DNA of 64,000 nt, taken from JAGWRI01 sp035700805 (GTDB lineage Bacteria; Gemmatimonadota; Gemmatimonadetes; Gemmatimonadales; Gemmatimonadaceae). Location: contig DASSOG010000050.1 in assembly GCA_035700805.1 (NCBI GenBank), positions 1 to 64,000 on the forward strand. The letters are read 5' to 3'. A program made the position numbers and the translations under genes. The notes under the pieces were generated by a model. That model made no database searches. It saw nothing but the letters and a program-made list of their open reading frames with translations, and was not told the DNA's origin. Below are positions 1 to 8,915 of the stretch, piece by piece (positions within the stretch are counted from its first letter, which is position 1; each line of letters starts with the position of its first letter).

Positions 1-604
1 ACTGAAAAACAGGGGTGAACTTCAGCTTCATCCGTGAAATCCGTGGCAGTCCGTGTGGTCCGTATCCGAACCACCTGGCTTGCGGTCGGGCCAGGATCCG
101 GGCGGAAGCGCGAAGCTCCGGCTCGGCGCCACAACCTCAGCCAGAGATACGGACCGAACGGACACAAACGGACTGCACGGACTAAAAGCAGGGGTGAACT
201 TCAGCTTCATCCGTGAAATCCGTGGCAGTCCGTGTGGTCCGTATCCGAACAACCTGGCTTGCGGTCGGGCCAGGATCCGGGAGGAAGCGCGAGGCTCCGG
301 CTCGGCGCCACAACCTCAGCCAGAGATACGGACAGAACGGACACAAACGGACTGCACGGACTAAAAACAGGGGTGAACTTCAGCTTCATCCGTGACATCC
401 GTAGCAGTCCGTGTGGTCCGTATCCGAACCACCTGGCTTGCGGTCGGGCCAGGATCCGGGCGGAAGCGCGAAGCTCCGGCTCGGCGCCACAACCTCAGCC
501 AGAGATACGGACAGAACGGACACAAACGGACTGCACGGACTGAAAAACAGGGGTGAACTTCAGCTTCATCCGTGACATCCGTAGCAGTCCGTGTGGTCCG
601 TATC
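1..604. repeat. ~180-bp tandem repeat block, 3.3 copies
   Basis: Units begin at 1, 181, 360 and 539 (lengths 180, 179, 179, then about 66 bp of a fourth copy), each opening with a short A-rich tract followed by caggggtgaacttcagc. Copies differ at only a few positions, so the array is recent or actively homogenised. The first copy starts exactly at the window edge, so the array may extend leftwards. Translated frames through it give only repetitive peptides and are not credible genes. The last, partial copy stops just after its left-hand TCCGT array, about 134 bp before the GxxExxY gene. Confidence 0.93.
31..181. repeat. Inverted TCCGT / ACGGA arrays inside each unit (unit 1 shown)
   Basis: The left arm has four TCCGT words at 31, 40, 50 and 59 (steps 9, 10, 9). 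The right arm has four ACGGA words at 149, 158, 168 and 177, the reverse complement with the same 9-10-9 stepping. The inner ends of both arms read GGTCCGTATC on one strand or the other. The arms therefore form a long imperfect inverted repeat around an ~85-base GC-rich centre, repeated in every full unit. The near-helical spacing suits either an array of protein-binding sites or a long cruciform or RNA hairpin; which one is not decided by the sequence. Confidence 0.85.
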
Positions 605-737
605 AACCCGACGGCTCCTGCGGCAGCGGACGCCACCAATGCGCGCGGCAGCGCCCGCGATCAATGCGCGCAAAAATCCGCCCGGAGTGGCCGCCGTGTG
701 ATGATGCCACTCCCGGAACTTCGACGAAATTGCCCGC

Positions 738-1187
738 ATGGAACGGACACCGCCAGGCATCACCGGTAGCCGGCCGCTGATCGAGGGCGAACTCACCGAG
801 TCCATCATCGGCTGCTTCTTCCGCGTGTACCGTGCGCTCCCACGCGGGTGCCGCGAACACCTGTACGCGCTGGCACTCCAGCGCGAACTCACCGACGCCG
901 GCCTTTCAGTGGAGCGCGAGAAGCACATCATGGTTTACTATCGCGGACAGCCGCTCGCGCGACAGAAACTGGATATGGTGGTAAACGGCAAAGTCATCGT
1001 GGAGATCAAGGCCTCCGTCCGGCTGCCGTCCGACGCCAACACGCAGGTCTTCGGGTACCTGGCCGTCACCAACCTGGAAGTGGGGCTGCTGCTGCACTTT
1101 GGAGAGCAACCCAAATTCTACCGCATCGTGTATGAGAATCGGCTGAAGGAGCGACCCACGTCCCCCGCCACCCTGGACCACTGCTAG
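738..1187 (+). CDS. GxxExxY family protein (PD-(D/E)XK nuclease-like)
   Basis: 149 aa. The family signature is present as GCREHLY at residues 37-43, preceded by the usual helix (LTESIIGCFFRVYRAL). A restriction-endonuclease-like core follows: D79 in KLDMVV and E89-x-K91 in VIVEIKA. This matches the short GxxExxY family, which lies in the PD-(D/E)XK superfamily and has no settled function. The start ATG has no strong ribosome-binding site. The gene lies immediately downstream of the TCCGT tandem repeats, and its TAG stop shares the palindrome CTAG with the stop of the convergent efflux gene. Family assignment is firm; nuclease activity is inferred only. Confidence 0.85.
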   Translation: MERTPPGITGSRPLIEGELTESIIGCFFRVYRALPRGCREHLYALALQRELTDAGLSVEREKHIMVYYRGQPLARQKLDMVVNGKVIVEIKASVRLPSDANTQVFGYLAVTNLEVGLLLHFGEQPKFYRIVYENRLKERPTSPATLDHC

Positions 1188-4100
1188 TCGCCGACCACCG
1201 CCTCCGGCACCCCCGCCCCGTCCATGACCTGCGCGCGCCGCCGCGAGAACCACCCCTGCAGTTCATCCAGGTACGTATAGAACACCGGCGTCACGTACAA
1301 CGTCACGAGCTGCGAGAACGCCAGCCCGCCCACCACCGCCACACCCAGTGGGCGCCGAGTGGAGGCGCCCGCCCCCCAGCCCACCGCGATCGGAATCGCC
1401 CCCATCAGCGCCGCCATCGTGGTCATCATGATGGGCCGGAAACGCACGCTGGCCGCCTCCAGGATCGCCTGGTGCGACGACTTGGCGCCGCCACGCTCCG
1501 CCTCGATGGCAAAGTCAATCATCATGATCGCGTTCTTCTCCACGATGCCAATCAGCATGATGACCCCCACGAACCCGTACATGTCCAGGTCCAGCCCCGC
1601 CAGCCAGAGCGTGGCCAGCGCCCCGAACGCGGCAAACGGCAGCCCCGTCAGGATCGTCACCGGGTGTATGAAACTCTCATACAGCACCCCCAGGATCACG
1701 TAGATCACGAACACCGCCAGCACCAGGAGCACCAGCAGTCCCTGCTGCGTGTCCACGAAAGCCTGCGCCATGCCCGTGAAGTTCCCGGCCACCGAGGCCG
1801 GCAGCACCTGCGCCGCCTCCTTGCGCACCTGGTCCAGGGCCGTGCCCAGCGACGTGCCCCGCGCCAGGTTGAACGACACCGTGGCCGACGGCAACTGCCC
1901 CGCGTGGTTCACCGTCACCGGCCCCACCCCGCTCGTGAAGCGCGCCACCGTGCTGAGCGGCACCAGCGGGCCCCGGTCCGACCGCACCCACAACCGCCCC
2001 AGCGCGTCCACGTCCGACTGGTACTCGGGCATCAGCTCCATCACCACCCAGTACTCATTGGTGGACGTATAGATCGTGCTCACCTGCCGCTGGCCAAACG
2101 CGTCATAGAGCGTGTTCTCGATCTCAGCCGCCGAGACGCCAAGCTGCCCCGCGCGCTCGCGGTCGATGTCCACCGTCACCTGCGGATTGTTGATCAGCAG
2201 GTCGCTCGTCACGTCCGCCAGCCCCGGCAGCCCGCGGAGTCGCGCCTCCAGCCGGCGCGCCGTGCTGTCCAGCAGCGACATGTTGCCGCTCTGCATGGTG
2301 TACTGATACAGACTCTTGGACGCGAGGCCGCCAATGGAGATGGCCGGCGGGTTCTGGATGAACACCGCGATATCCGGCACGCTGGCCACGCGGTTGGTCA
2401 GGTCGCGCGCAATCTCCTCGGCGCTGCGGTGTCGCTCGCCGATCGGCTTGAGGTCGATGGTGAGCTGCCCCTGGTTGGCCGCCGCCGTCGTCCCCACCGA
2501 CGACGTGACCGAGCGGATGTCCGGATCCTGCGCCACCACCGCGGCCACCTGCTGCTGCCGCTGCGTCAGCGCGTCAAACGAGATGCCCTCGGCCGCTTCC
2601 GTGGTGCCCAGGAGCTGGCCCGTATCGTCCGCCGGGAACAGCCCCTTGGGAATGGCCCAGAACAGCCAGCCGGTGGCCACCAGCGTCACCAGCGAGAAGA
2701 CCAGCGCCCCGCGCCGCCGCTGCATCACCCACGCCAGCGAACGCTCATACGCCGCCAGCCACCAGTCAAAGAACCGCTCCGTGACCAGGTAGAGGCGTCC
2801 GTGCTGCCGCGCGTGCTGTGAGCGCAGGAAGCGGCTGGACAGCATCGGAGTGAGCGTGAGCGACACGAGCCCCGACACCAGGATCGCCACCCCGATCGTC
2901 ACCGCGAATTCGTGGAACAGCTTGCCGATGATCCCGCCCATGAACAGGAACGGGATGAACACCGCCGCCAGCGAGAACGTCATGGACAGGATCGTGAAGC
3001 CCACCTCGGCGGCGCCGTCAATGGCCGCCTGCAGGCGCGTCTTTCCCATCTCCAGGTGGCGCACGATGTTCTCGAGCATGACGATGGCATCGTCCACCAC
3101 GAACCCCACCGCCAGCGTCAGCGCCATCAACGACAGGTTGTCCAGGCTGTAGTGCAGCAGGTACATCACCGAGAACGTGCCGATGATGGACATCGGCAGC
3201 GCCATGCTCGGGATGATCGTGGCCGAGGCGTTGCGCAGGAACAGGAAGATCACCATTACCACCAGCGCCAGCGTCAGGACCAGCGTGAACGTCACGTCGT
3301 TCACCGACGCGCGAATGGTGGCCGAACGATCATACAAGATGGATACCTTGACCGTGGGAGGCACCTCAGCCTGCAGCTTGCCGATGGCCGCCTTCACCCG
3401 GTTGGCCACGTCCACCGTGTTCGTGCCCGGCTGCCGCTGCACCGCCAGCACGATGGACCGTTCCCCGTCCAGCCAGCTCGCCGTCTTGTTGTTCTGCACG
3501 TCGTTGGTGATCTGGCCCAGGTCGGACAGGTGCACGGGCGCGCCATTGCGATACGCCACGATCACGTCGCGGAACTGGTCCGCATCGGAGAGCTGCCCCG
3601 TAGCCTGCACCGTGAGCGCCTGCTTGGGTCCCCAGAGCACGCCCGTGGGCATGTTCACGTTCTGGCCCGCGATGGCGGTGGCCACGTCTTCCAGCGCGAT
3701 GCCGCGCGTAGCAAGCTGGGCCGGGTCGAGCTGCACCCGCACCGCGTACTTCTGCGCGCCGTACACCAGCACCTGCGCCACCCCACCCACCATCGAGAGC
3801 CGCTGCGCCAGCGTGGTCTCGCCAATCTCGTCCAGCGTGGAGAGCGGCACCTGCGTGCTGGTGAGCGCCAGCGTCAGGATGGGCGCGTCTGCCGGATTGG
3901 ATTTCTGATATGACGGCGGCACGATGCCCTGCGGCAGCCGCCGCACCGTCTGCGCGATGGCCGCCTGCACGTCCTGCGCCGCCGCGTCGATGTTGCGGTC
4001 CAGCGCGAACTGGATGACGATCTGCGTCGTCCCCAGGCTGGACGTGGACGTCATGTTGTCGATGCCGGCGATCGTGGAGAACTGCTTCTCCAGCGGCGTC

Positions 4101-4291
4101 GCCACCGTGGCGGCCATCGTCTCCGGGCTCGTGCCCGGGAGCGCCGCGTTCACCGTGATCGTCGGGAAGTCCACGTTCGGCAGGTCGCTCACCGGAAGCT
4201 GCTGGTATGCGACGATGCCGAACACGAGGATCCCGACCATGACCAGCGTGGTCATGACCGGGCGCTTGATGAAGAGGGTGGTGAAGTTCAC
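1184..4291 (-). CDS. RND multidrug efflux permease (HAE1 type, second permease)
   Basis: 1035 aa, full length for an inner-membrane RND proton antiporter. It opens with the typical first helix (FIKRPVMTTLVMVGILVFG) and the porter-domain start LPVSDLPNVDFPTI. The paired intramembrane aspartates of helix 4 are present in GFVVDDAIVMLENIVRHLEMG, and the second half repeats the plan. It is the last gene of an adaptor-permease-permease operon, in the position of MdtC in MdtABC systems, so the two permeases probably form a mixed trimer. No outer-membrane TolC-like gene is in the operon. The stop codon overlaps the convergent GxxExxY stop, leaving no room for a terminator between them. Confidence 0.95.
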   Translation of the reverse strand: MNFTTLFIKRPVMTTLVMVGILVFGIVAYQQLPVSDLPNVDFPTITVNAALPGTSPETMAATVATPLEKQFSTIAGIDNMTSTSSLGTTQIVIQFALDRNIDAAAQDVQAAIAQTVRRLPQGIVPPSYQKSNPADAPILTLALTSTQVPLSTLDEIGETTLAQRLSMVGGVAQVLVYGAQKYAVRVQLDPAQLATRGIALEDVATAIAGQNVNMPTGVLWGPKQALTVQATGQLSDADQFRDVIVAYRNGAPVHLSDLGQITNDVQNNKTASWLDGERSIVLAVQRQPGTNTVDVANRVKAAIGKLQAEVPPTVKVSILYDRSATIRASVNDVTFTLVLTLALVVMVIFLFLRNASATIIPSMALPMSIIGTFSVMYLLHYSLDNLSLMALTLAVGFVVDDAIVMLENIVRHLEMGKTRLQAAIDGAAEVGFTILSMTFSLAAVFIPFLFMGGIIGKLFHEFAVTIGVAILVSGLVSLTLTPMLSSRFLRSQHARQHGRLYLVTERFFDWWLAAYERSLAWVMQRRRGALVFSLVTLVATGWLFWAIPKGLFPADDTGQLLGTTEAAEGISFDALTQRQQQVAAVVAQDPDIRSVTSSVGTTAAANQGQLTIDLKPIGERHRSAEEIARDLTNRVASVPDIAVFIQNPPAISIGGLASKSLYQYTMQSGNMSLLDSTARRLEARLRGLPGLADVTSDLLINNPQVTVDIDRERAGQLGVSAAEIENTLYDAFGQRQVSTIYTSTNEYWVVMELMPEYQSDVDALGRLWVRSDRGPLVPLSTVARFTSGVGPVTVNHAGQLPSATVSFNLARGTSLGTALDQVRKEAAQVLPASVAGNFTGMAQAFVDTQQGLLVLLVLAVFVIYVILGVLYESFIHPVTILTGLPFAAFGALATLWLAGLDLDMYGFVGVIMLIGIVEKNAIMMIDFAIEAERGGAKSSHQAILEAASVRFRPIMMTTMAALMGAIPIAVGWGAGASTRRPLGVAVVGGLAFSQLVTLYVTPVFYTYLDELQGWFSRRRAQVMDGAGVPEAVVGD

Positions 4292-4337
4292 GTCACAATC
4301 CAGGGCAGCGGGAATGCAGGCAGGCAGCGCATGGCGG

Positions 4338-7300
4338 TCAGTCGCCCGCCGTAGCGGGAACCGTGGCCGGATCCCCCGCCGCGCGCGCCGCCAGGCGGGC
4401 GAATGCGCGACCGCTCCGCGCCTGCAATTCGTCCATGTACGAGTAGATCACCGGCGTCACGTACAGCGTGACCACCTGCGAGAACGCCAGGCCACCCACC
4501 ACCACGATGCCCAGCGGACGACGCGACGCCGCGCTCGCCCCCACCCCGATGGCAATGGGGAGCGTGCTGGCAATGGCCGACATCGTGGTCATGAGGATGG
4601 GGCGGAAGCGGACACTGGCCGCGTGCACGATGGCGTCCACCACGGTGAGGTGCTGGTCACGCTGCGCGGCCACCGCGAAATCGATCATCATGATGGCGTT
4701 CTTCATCACGATGCCGATGAGCATGATGATTCCCACATACCCGTACACGCCCAGCTCCGTGCCGGTGACGCCCAGCGCGAGCAGCGCGCCAAAGGCCGCG
4801 AACGGCAGCCCCGAGAGGATCGTGACCGGGTGGATGAAGCTTTCGTACAGGATGCCGAGGATGATGTAGATGATGAAGATCGTGATCACGAAGAGCAGCC
4901 CCATGCCCTGCTGGCTGGCCTCGAACGCCTGCGCCGCCCCGGAGAACCGCCCCGTGATCTCCGCCGGCAGCATCTGGTGCGCGGTGCGGTTCACCAGGTC
5001 CACCGCCGCGCCCAGCGACACGCCCGGCGCCAAGTTGAACGAGATGGTCACCGAGGCCATCTGCCCCGAGTGCGCCACGCTCAGCGGCCCGACCGTGCGC
5101 TGGAAGTACGCCACGTCCGAGAGCGGGATCATCCGCCCGCCGGCGCCAGGCACGAAGAACTGGTTCAGCGCATTCGCGTTCTCCTGCGCCTCGGGCACCG
5201 TCTCCATCACCACCCAGTACTCGTTGGACGGCGTGTAGATGGTGGACACCTGCTGCTCATTGTACGCGTTGGCCAGCGCCTGCTCGATGGCGGCGGGCGT
5301 CACGCCCAGGGAGAGCGCCCGCTGCCGGTCAATGTGCACCTGCAGGATTGGCGCGCGATTGAGCAGGTCGGACGTGACCCCGCTGAGCTGCGGCAGCGTC
5401 TCCATCTTCGCCATCAGCTTGCCGGCCTGCGCATACAGCGTATCAATGTCACTGCCCTGCAGCGTAAACTGATACTGGCTCTTCGCCGAGCGGCCGCCAA
5501 TGCGGATGGCCGGCGGGTTCTGGAAGTACACCGCCAGGCCCGGAATGCCCGACGTGAGCTTGGTGAGCTCCAGCACCATCGCGTCAGCCGACGGGCGGTG
5601 TCCCTGCGGCTTGAGCGTGACGCTCAGCCGCCCCTGGTTGGACGAACCAAAGCCGCCGCCAATGGACGACCGGAACGACGCGATGTTGGTATCGGTGGAG
5701 AGCCGCGCCATCGCGATCTTCTGCAGCCGCAGCATTTCAGGATACGACGTGCCCTGCGCCGCCTCGCTGGTGCCATTGATCTCGCCCGTGTCGTCGGGCG
5801 GGAAGAGCCCCTTGGGAATCACCATGAAGAGCGCCACGGTGAACACCAGCACCAGCCCCGAAAATGCCAGCGCATACCCCCGATGCCGCATCACCCAGCC
5901 CAGGCTGCGCTCGTACGCGCTGCGGATGCGCACGAAGGCGCCCTCCGTGGCGTTGAACAGGCGACCGTGCTTCTGCTCATGCTTGGCCTTGAGCAGCCGG
6001 CTGCACAGCATCGGCGTCAGCGTGAGCGACACAAAGCCGGAGACGAGCACCGCCGCCGAGATGGTGACGGCAAACTCGTGGAACAGCCGGCCAATGCGCC
6101 CGCCCATGAACATCAGCGGGAGGAACACCGCCGAGAGCGACAGGGTCATGGAGAGGACCGTGAAGGCCACCTCGCGCGATCCGTCCCACGCCGCCTGCAT
6201 GGGACCCTTTCCCATCTCCAGGTGCCGCACGATGTTCTCGAGCATCACGATGGCGTCGTCCACCACGAACCCCACCGCCAGCGTGAGCGCCATCAGCGAC
6301 AGGTTGTCGATGCTGAAGCCGAGCATCGCCATGATCGAGAACGTCCCCACGATGGACATCGGCAGCGTCAGGCTGGGGATCAGCGTCGCCACGCCGCTCC
6401 GCAGGAAGATGAAGATCACCATCACCACCAGGCACAACGAGACGAAGAGGGAAACCTTCACATCGTGCACCGAAGCCTGGATGGACGCCGATCGATCGAA
6501 TTGCGTGATGACCTTCACCGAACTGGGCAGCCCCTTCTCCACCTCGGCCAGCGTGGCCTTGACCGCGTCGGCCACCTTGACCGTGTTCACGCCCGGCTGG
6601 CGCATCACCGCCAGCCCCACGGAACGCTGGTTGTTGTACCAGCTCGCGCCCTTGTCGTTCTCGATGTCGTCCAGCACGTCAGCCACATCCCCCAGCCGCA
6701 CCACGTTGCCATTGCGATTGGCAATGATCAGGCGCCGGAACTGCGCGGCGTCCGTCAACTGGCCCGTGGCGTTGATGGTCAGCGTGCGGTGCGTGCCGTA
6801 GAGCACGCCCGTGGGGAGCATCACGTTGTTGTTGCGGATGGCGCGCGCCACCTGCGACACGCCGATGTGCCGCGCCGCCAGCCTGGCGGGATCCAGCTTC
6901 ACGCGCACCGCGTACTTCGCGGAGCCCCACACCTGCACCTCGGCCACCCCTTCCACCATGGACAGCCGCTGCGCGATGTCCGTCTCCGCGAATTCATCTA
7001 CAGTCTGTAATGGGAGGTCCGCCGACGTGAGCGAGAGAAAGAAGATCGGGGCCGCCGCCTGGTTGCGCTTGTACATGGACGGCGGGTGGATGCCCGCCGG
7101 CAGCGCCGCCATCGCCTGCGAGATCGCCGCGTTCACATCCTGCGCCGCCACGTCCACGTTGCGGTCAGGCGAGAAGGTCAGGTTGATGCCCGTGCTCCCC
7201 AGCGAACTGTTGGACGTGATCTCGTCAATGCCCGCGATGGCGCTGAACGCCTTCTCCAGCGGGGTCGCCACGGTGGCCGCCATCGTCTCGGGGCTCGCCC

Positions 7301-7457
7301 CCGGCAGGCTGGCACTCACGCCGATGCTGGGCGAGTCGGTGATTGGCAGGTCACTGACCGGCAGCTTCTGGTACGAGAACACTCCGAACACGACGATGCC
7401 GACCATGAGCAGCGTCGTCATGACCGGCCGGCGGATGAACAGCCCCGTGGGGCTCAT
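4338..7457 (-). CDS. RND multidrug efflux permease (HAE1 type, first permease)
   Basis: 1039 aa, a paralogue of the neighbouring permease with the same opening (FIRRPVMTTLLMVGIVVFG) and the same helix-4 motif GFVVDDAIVMLENIVRHLEMG carrying the proton-relay aspartates. It starts two bases after the adaptor stop codon and is followed after 46 bp by the second permease, so the three are very likely co-transcribed and translationally coupled. By analogy with MdtB/MdtC pairs the two permeases may assemble as a heterotrimer; substrate range cannot be read from sequence. Confidence 0.95.
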   Translation of the reverse strand: MSPTGLFIRRPVMTTLLMVGIVVFGVFSYQKLPVSDLPITDSPSIGVSASLPGASPETMAATVATPLEKAFSAIAGIDEITSNSSLGSTGINLTFSPDRNVDVAAQDVNAAISQAMAALPAGIHPPSMYKRNQAAAPIFFLSLTSADLPLQTVDEFAETDIAQRLSMVEGVAEVQVWGSAKYAVRVKLDPARLAARHIGVSQVARAIRNNNVMLPTGVLYGTHRTLTINATGQLTDAAQFRRLIIANRNGNVVRLGDVADVLDDIENDKGASWYNNQRSVGLAVMRQPGVNTVKVADAVKATLAEVEKGLPSSVKVITQFDRSASIQASVHDVKVSLFVSLCLVVMVIFIFLRSGVATLIPSLTLPMSIVGTFSIMAMLGFSIDNLSLMALTLAVGFVVDDAIVMLENIVRHLEMGKGPMQAAWDGSREVAFTVLSMTLSLSAVFLPLMFMGGRIGRLFHEFAVTISAAVLVSGFVSLTLTPMLCSRLLKAKHEQKHGRLFNATEGAFVRIRSAYERSLGWVMRHRGYALAFSGLVLVFTVALFMVIPKGLFPPDDTGEINGTSEAAQGTSYPEMLRLQKIAMARLSTDTNIASFRSSIGGGFGSSNQGRLSVTLKPQGHRPSADAMVLELTKLTSGIPGLAVYFQNPPAIRIGGRSAKSQYQFTLQGSDIDTLYAQAGKLMAKMETLPQLSGVTSDLLNRAPILQVHIDRQRALSLGVTPAAIEQALANAYNEQQVSTIYTPSNEYWVVMETVPEAQENANALNQFFVPGAGGRMIPLSDVAYFQRTVGPLSVAHSGQMASVTISFNLAPGVSLGAAVDLVNRTAHQMLPAEITGRFSGAAQAFEASQQGMGLLFVITIFIIYIILGILYESFIHPVTILSGLPFAAFGALLALGVTGTELGVYGYVGIIMLIGIVMKNAIMMIDFAVAAQRDQHLTVVDAIVHAASVRFRPILMTTMSAIASTLPIAIGVGASAASRRPLGIVVVGGLAFSQVVTLYVTPVIYSYMDELQARSGRAFARLAARAAGDPATVPATAGD

Positions 7458-7458
7458 G

Positions 7459-8706
7459 CTATCGCCGGCCGGCCCCGGCCGCCGCGCCCGGGCCCCCGTC
7501 CGGCGCGCGCACCGCCACCGTCGCCCCTGGCGTCAGGCGCGACTGGCCTTCGGTGACCACCCGATCCCCGTCCCCGATGCCCGCCGAAATCACCGACAGG
7601 TCGCTCGCCGTCCGCTCCACCACCACCGCGTGCTGTTGCGCCTTGCCGTCGCCGTCAACGGTGTACACATATGTGCCCTTCTGCCCGCTCACCACCGCCT
7701 GCGACGGGACCACCAGCGCGTTCTTCTCCACGTAGAGCCGCATGCGCATGGCCGCGAACTGCCCCACCCACAGGTCGCCATCCTTGTTGTCGAATGTGGC
7801 CCGGAGCTGCACGGTGCCGGTGGAGGTATCCACCGCGTTGTCGATGAACGTGAGCACCCCGTGCTCCGGCGTCACCAGCCCGCCGCCCTGCGCCACCAGC
7901 GCGTCCGACAGCGGCGAACCCTCGGCGCCCACCCCGCGCGACGCGGAGTCCAGCGAAGGCGCCGCGATCGAACCGCCGCCGGGCACCGCCGTCACCGGCA
8001 GCCCGCCGTTGGGCGCAAAGTGCAGCAGCTTGGGCAGCTCGGCCGACGGCACCGAGAAGCGGACCAGGATGGGCCGGGTCTGGTTGATCACCACCAGCGG
8101 ATCCCCTCCCATGCGCACCAGATTGCCCAGCCGCGCCAGCGCTACGCCGGTCTTGCCGGCGATGGGCGCGCGGATGCTCGTGTTGTCCAGGTTGAAGCGC
8201 GCGGTGGCAAGCGCCGCGGCGTCAGAGCGCACGGTGGCACTCGCGGTGGCCGCGGCGGTCTCGTAACCCTCCGCCTCAACCGGCGTGATGACGTTGGCAG
8301 CCACCAGCTTGCGGTAGCGGTCCCGCTGGGCCAGCGCGTTGGCCGCCACCGCCGAGTCGCGCGCATACGCGGCAAGGGCCTGATGGTAGGCGTTCCGGTA
8401 TGGCTCGGGATCCACCTGGTACAACAACTGTCCCTTGCGCACCTCCTGCCCCTCGCGGAACGCCACCTGCGTGACAACCCCCTGTACCTGCGGCACCACG
8501 GCGGCCGACTGGATGGGCGTCACCACGCCGTTGGCTTCCACGATGTAAGGGACATCGGCGCGGCGCGCGATGGCGACTGCGACCGTGACGGGGGGCGCCG
8601 GCGGGCGCTGCGGGGGCTTGGAACACGCGGCGGCTGTCAGCGCCAGCGCCAGCATCGGTAAGGAGCGGGGGCGCCTGGAGCCCGGGGAGCGCGGCGGAAA
8701 GTGCAT
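7459..8706 (-). CDS. RND efflux periplasmic adaptor (membrane fusion) lipoprotein
   Basis: 415 aa. The N-terminal signal ends in a lipobox-like LTAAAC near residues 24-29, so the protein is probably lipid-anchored. The order is that of the AcrA/MdtA family: a barrel-sandwich half (VVPQVQGVVTQVAFREGQEV), an alpha-hairpin rich in A, Q and R (about 105-170), the second lipoyl half (IRAPIAGKTG), then beta-barrel and membrane-proximal domains ending in a Gly/Ala-rich tail. An insertion of Gly/Ser-rich sequence lies around residues 235-275. It is the first gene of the efflux operon. The annotated ATG has a weak ribosome-binding site, and Met18 just before the hydrophobic stretch is an alternative start. 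Confidence 0.93.
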   Translation of the reverse strand: MHFPPRSPGSRRPRSLPMLALALTAAACSKPPQRPPAPPVTVAVAIARRADVPYIVEANGVVTPIQSAAVVPQVQGVVTQVAFREGQEVRKGQLLYQVDPEPYRNAYHQALAAYARDSAVAANALAQRDRYRKLVAANVITPVEAEGYETAAATASATVRSDAAALATARFNLDNTSIRAPIAGKTGVALARLGNLVRMGGDPLVVINQTRPILVRFSVPSAELPKLLHFAPNGGLPVTAVPGGGSIAAPSLDSASRGVGAEGSPLSDALVAQGGGLVTPEHGVLTFIDNAVDTSTGTVQLRATFDNKDGDLWVGQFAAMRMRLYVEKNALVVPSQAVVSGQKGTYVYTVDGDGKAQQHAVVVERTASDLSVISAGIGDGDRVVTEGQSRLTPGATVAVRAPDGGPGAAAGAGRR

Positions 8707-8754
8707 CGAAATTCGGTGCCAGGGAAAACGTTGGTAAAGGGCAAGGCGCGACCG

Positions 8755-8778
8755 TTCCCTCGGGAAGTGCCGAGGGAA
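8755..8778. promoter_or_regulatory. Inverted repeat upstream of efflux operon
   Basis: Perfect 8-bp arms TTCCCTCG and CGAGGGAA around an 8-base spacer, 49 bp upstream of the adaptor start and about 137 bp downstream of the osmC-like stop. It could be an operator for an unlinked efflux regulator, a 5'-leader hairpin or a weak terminator. No efflux regulator gene is adjacent. Confidence 0.35.
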
Positions 8779-8915
8779 AGCCGCGCGAATGTCGTCCGTT
8801 TCTAGTACGCCGAAGTCCGCCGAATCGTTAGGGCGTGCCGGGGGGTACCCAACGGGGGCGTTCGGGGATTGTGCGTGGGGTTGTACGGGATCCTACCGAA
8901 GCGGCACCCCGTGCC

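Noticed and set aside
1..604. Possible CRISPR array or several small genes in the repeat block
   Set aside because: Units are ~180 bp and nearly identical with no unique spacers and no cas genes; the translated repeats are low-complexity.
1472..2821. Long plus-strand open frame rich in His, Arg and Gln opposite the efflux permease
   Set aside because: It is the complement of a clear RND gene; composition is typical of antisense frames in GC-rich DNA and no motif is present.
3924..7010. 1028-codon open frame on the plus strand across two RND genes
   Set aside because: It crosses the junction of two well-supported genes on the opposite strand and has no family features; long antisense frames are expected at this GC.
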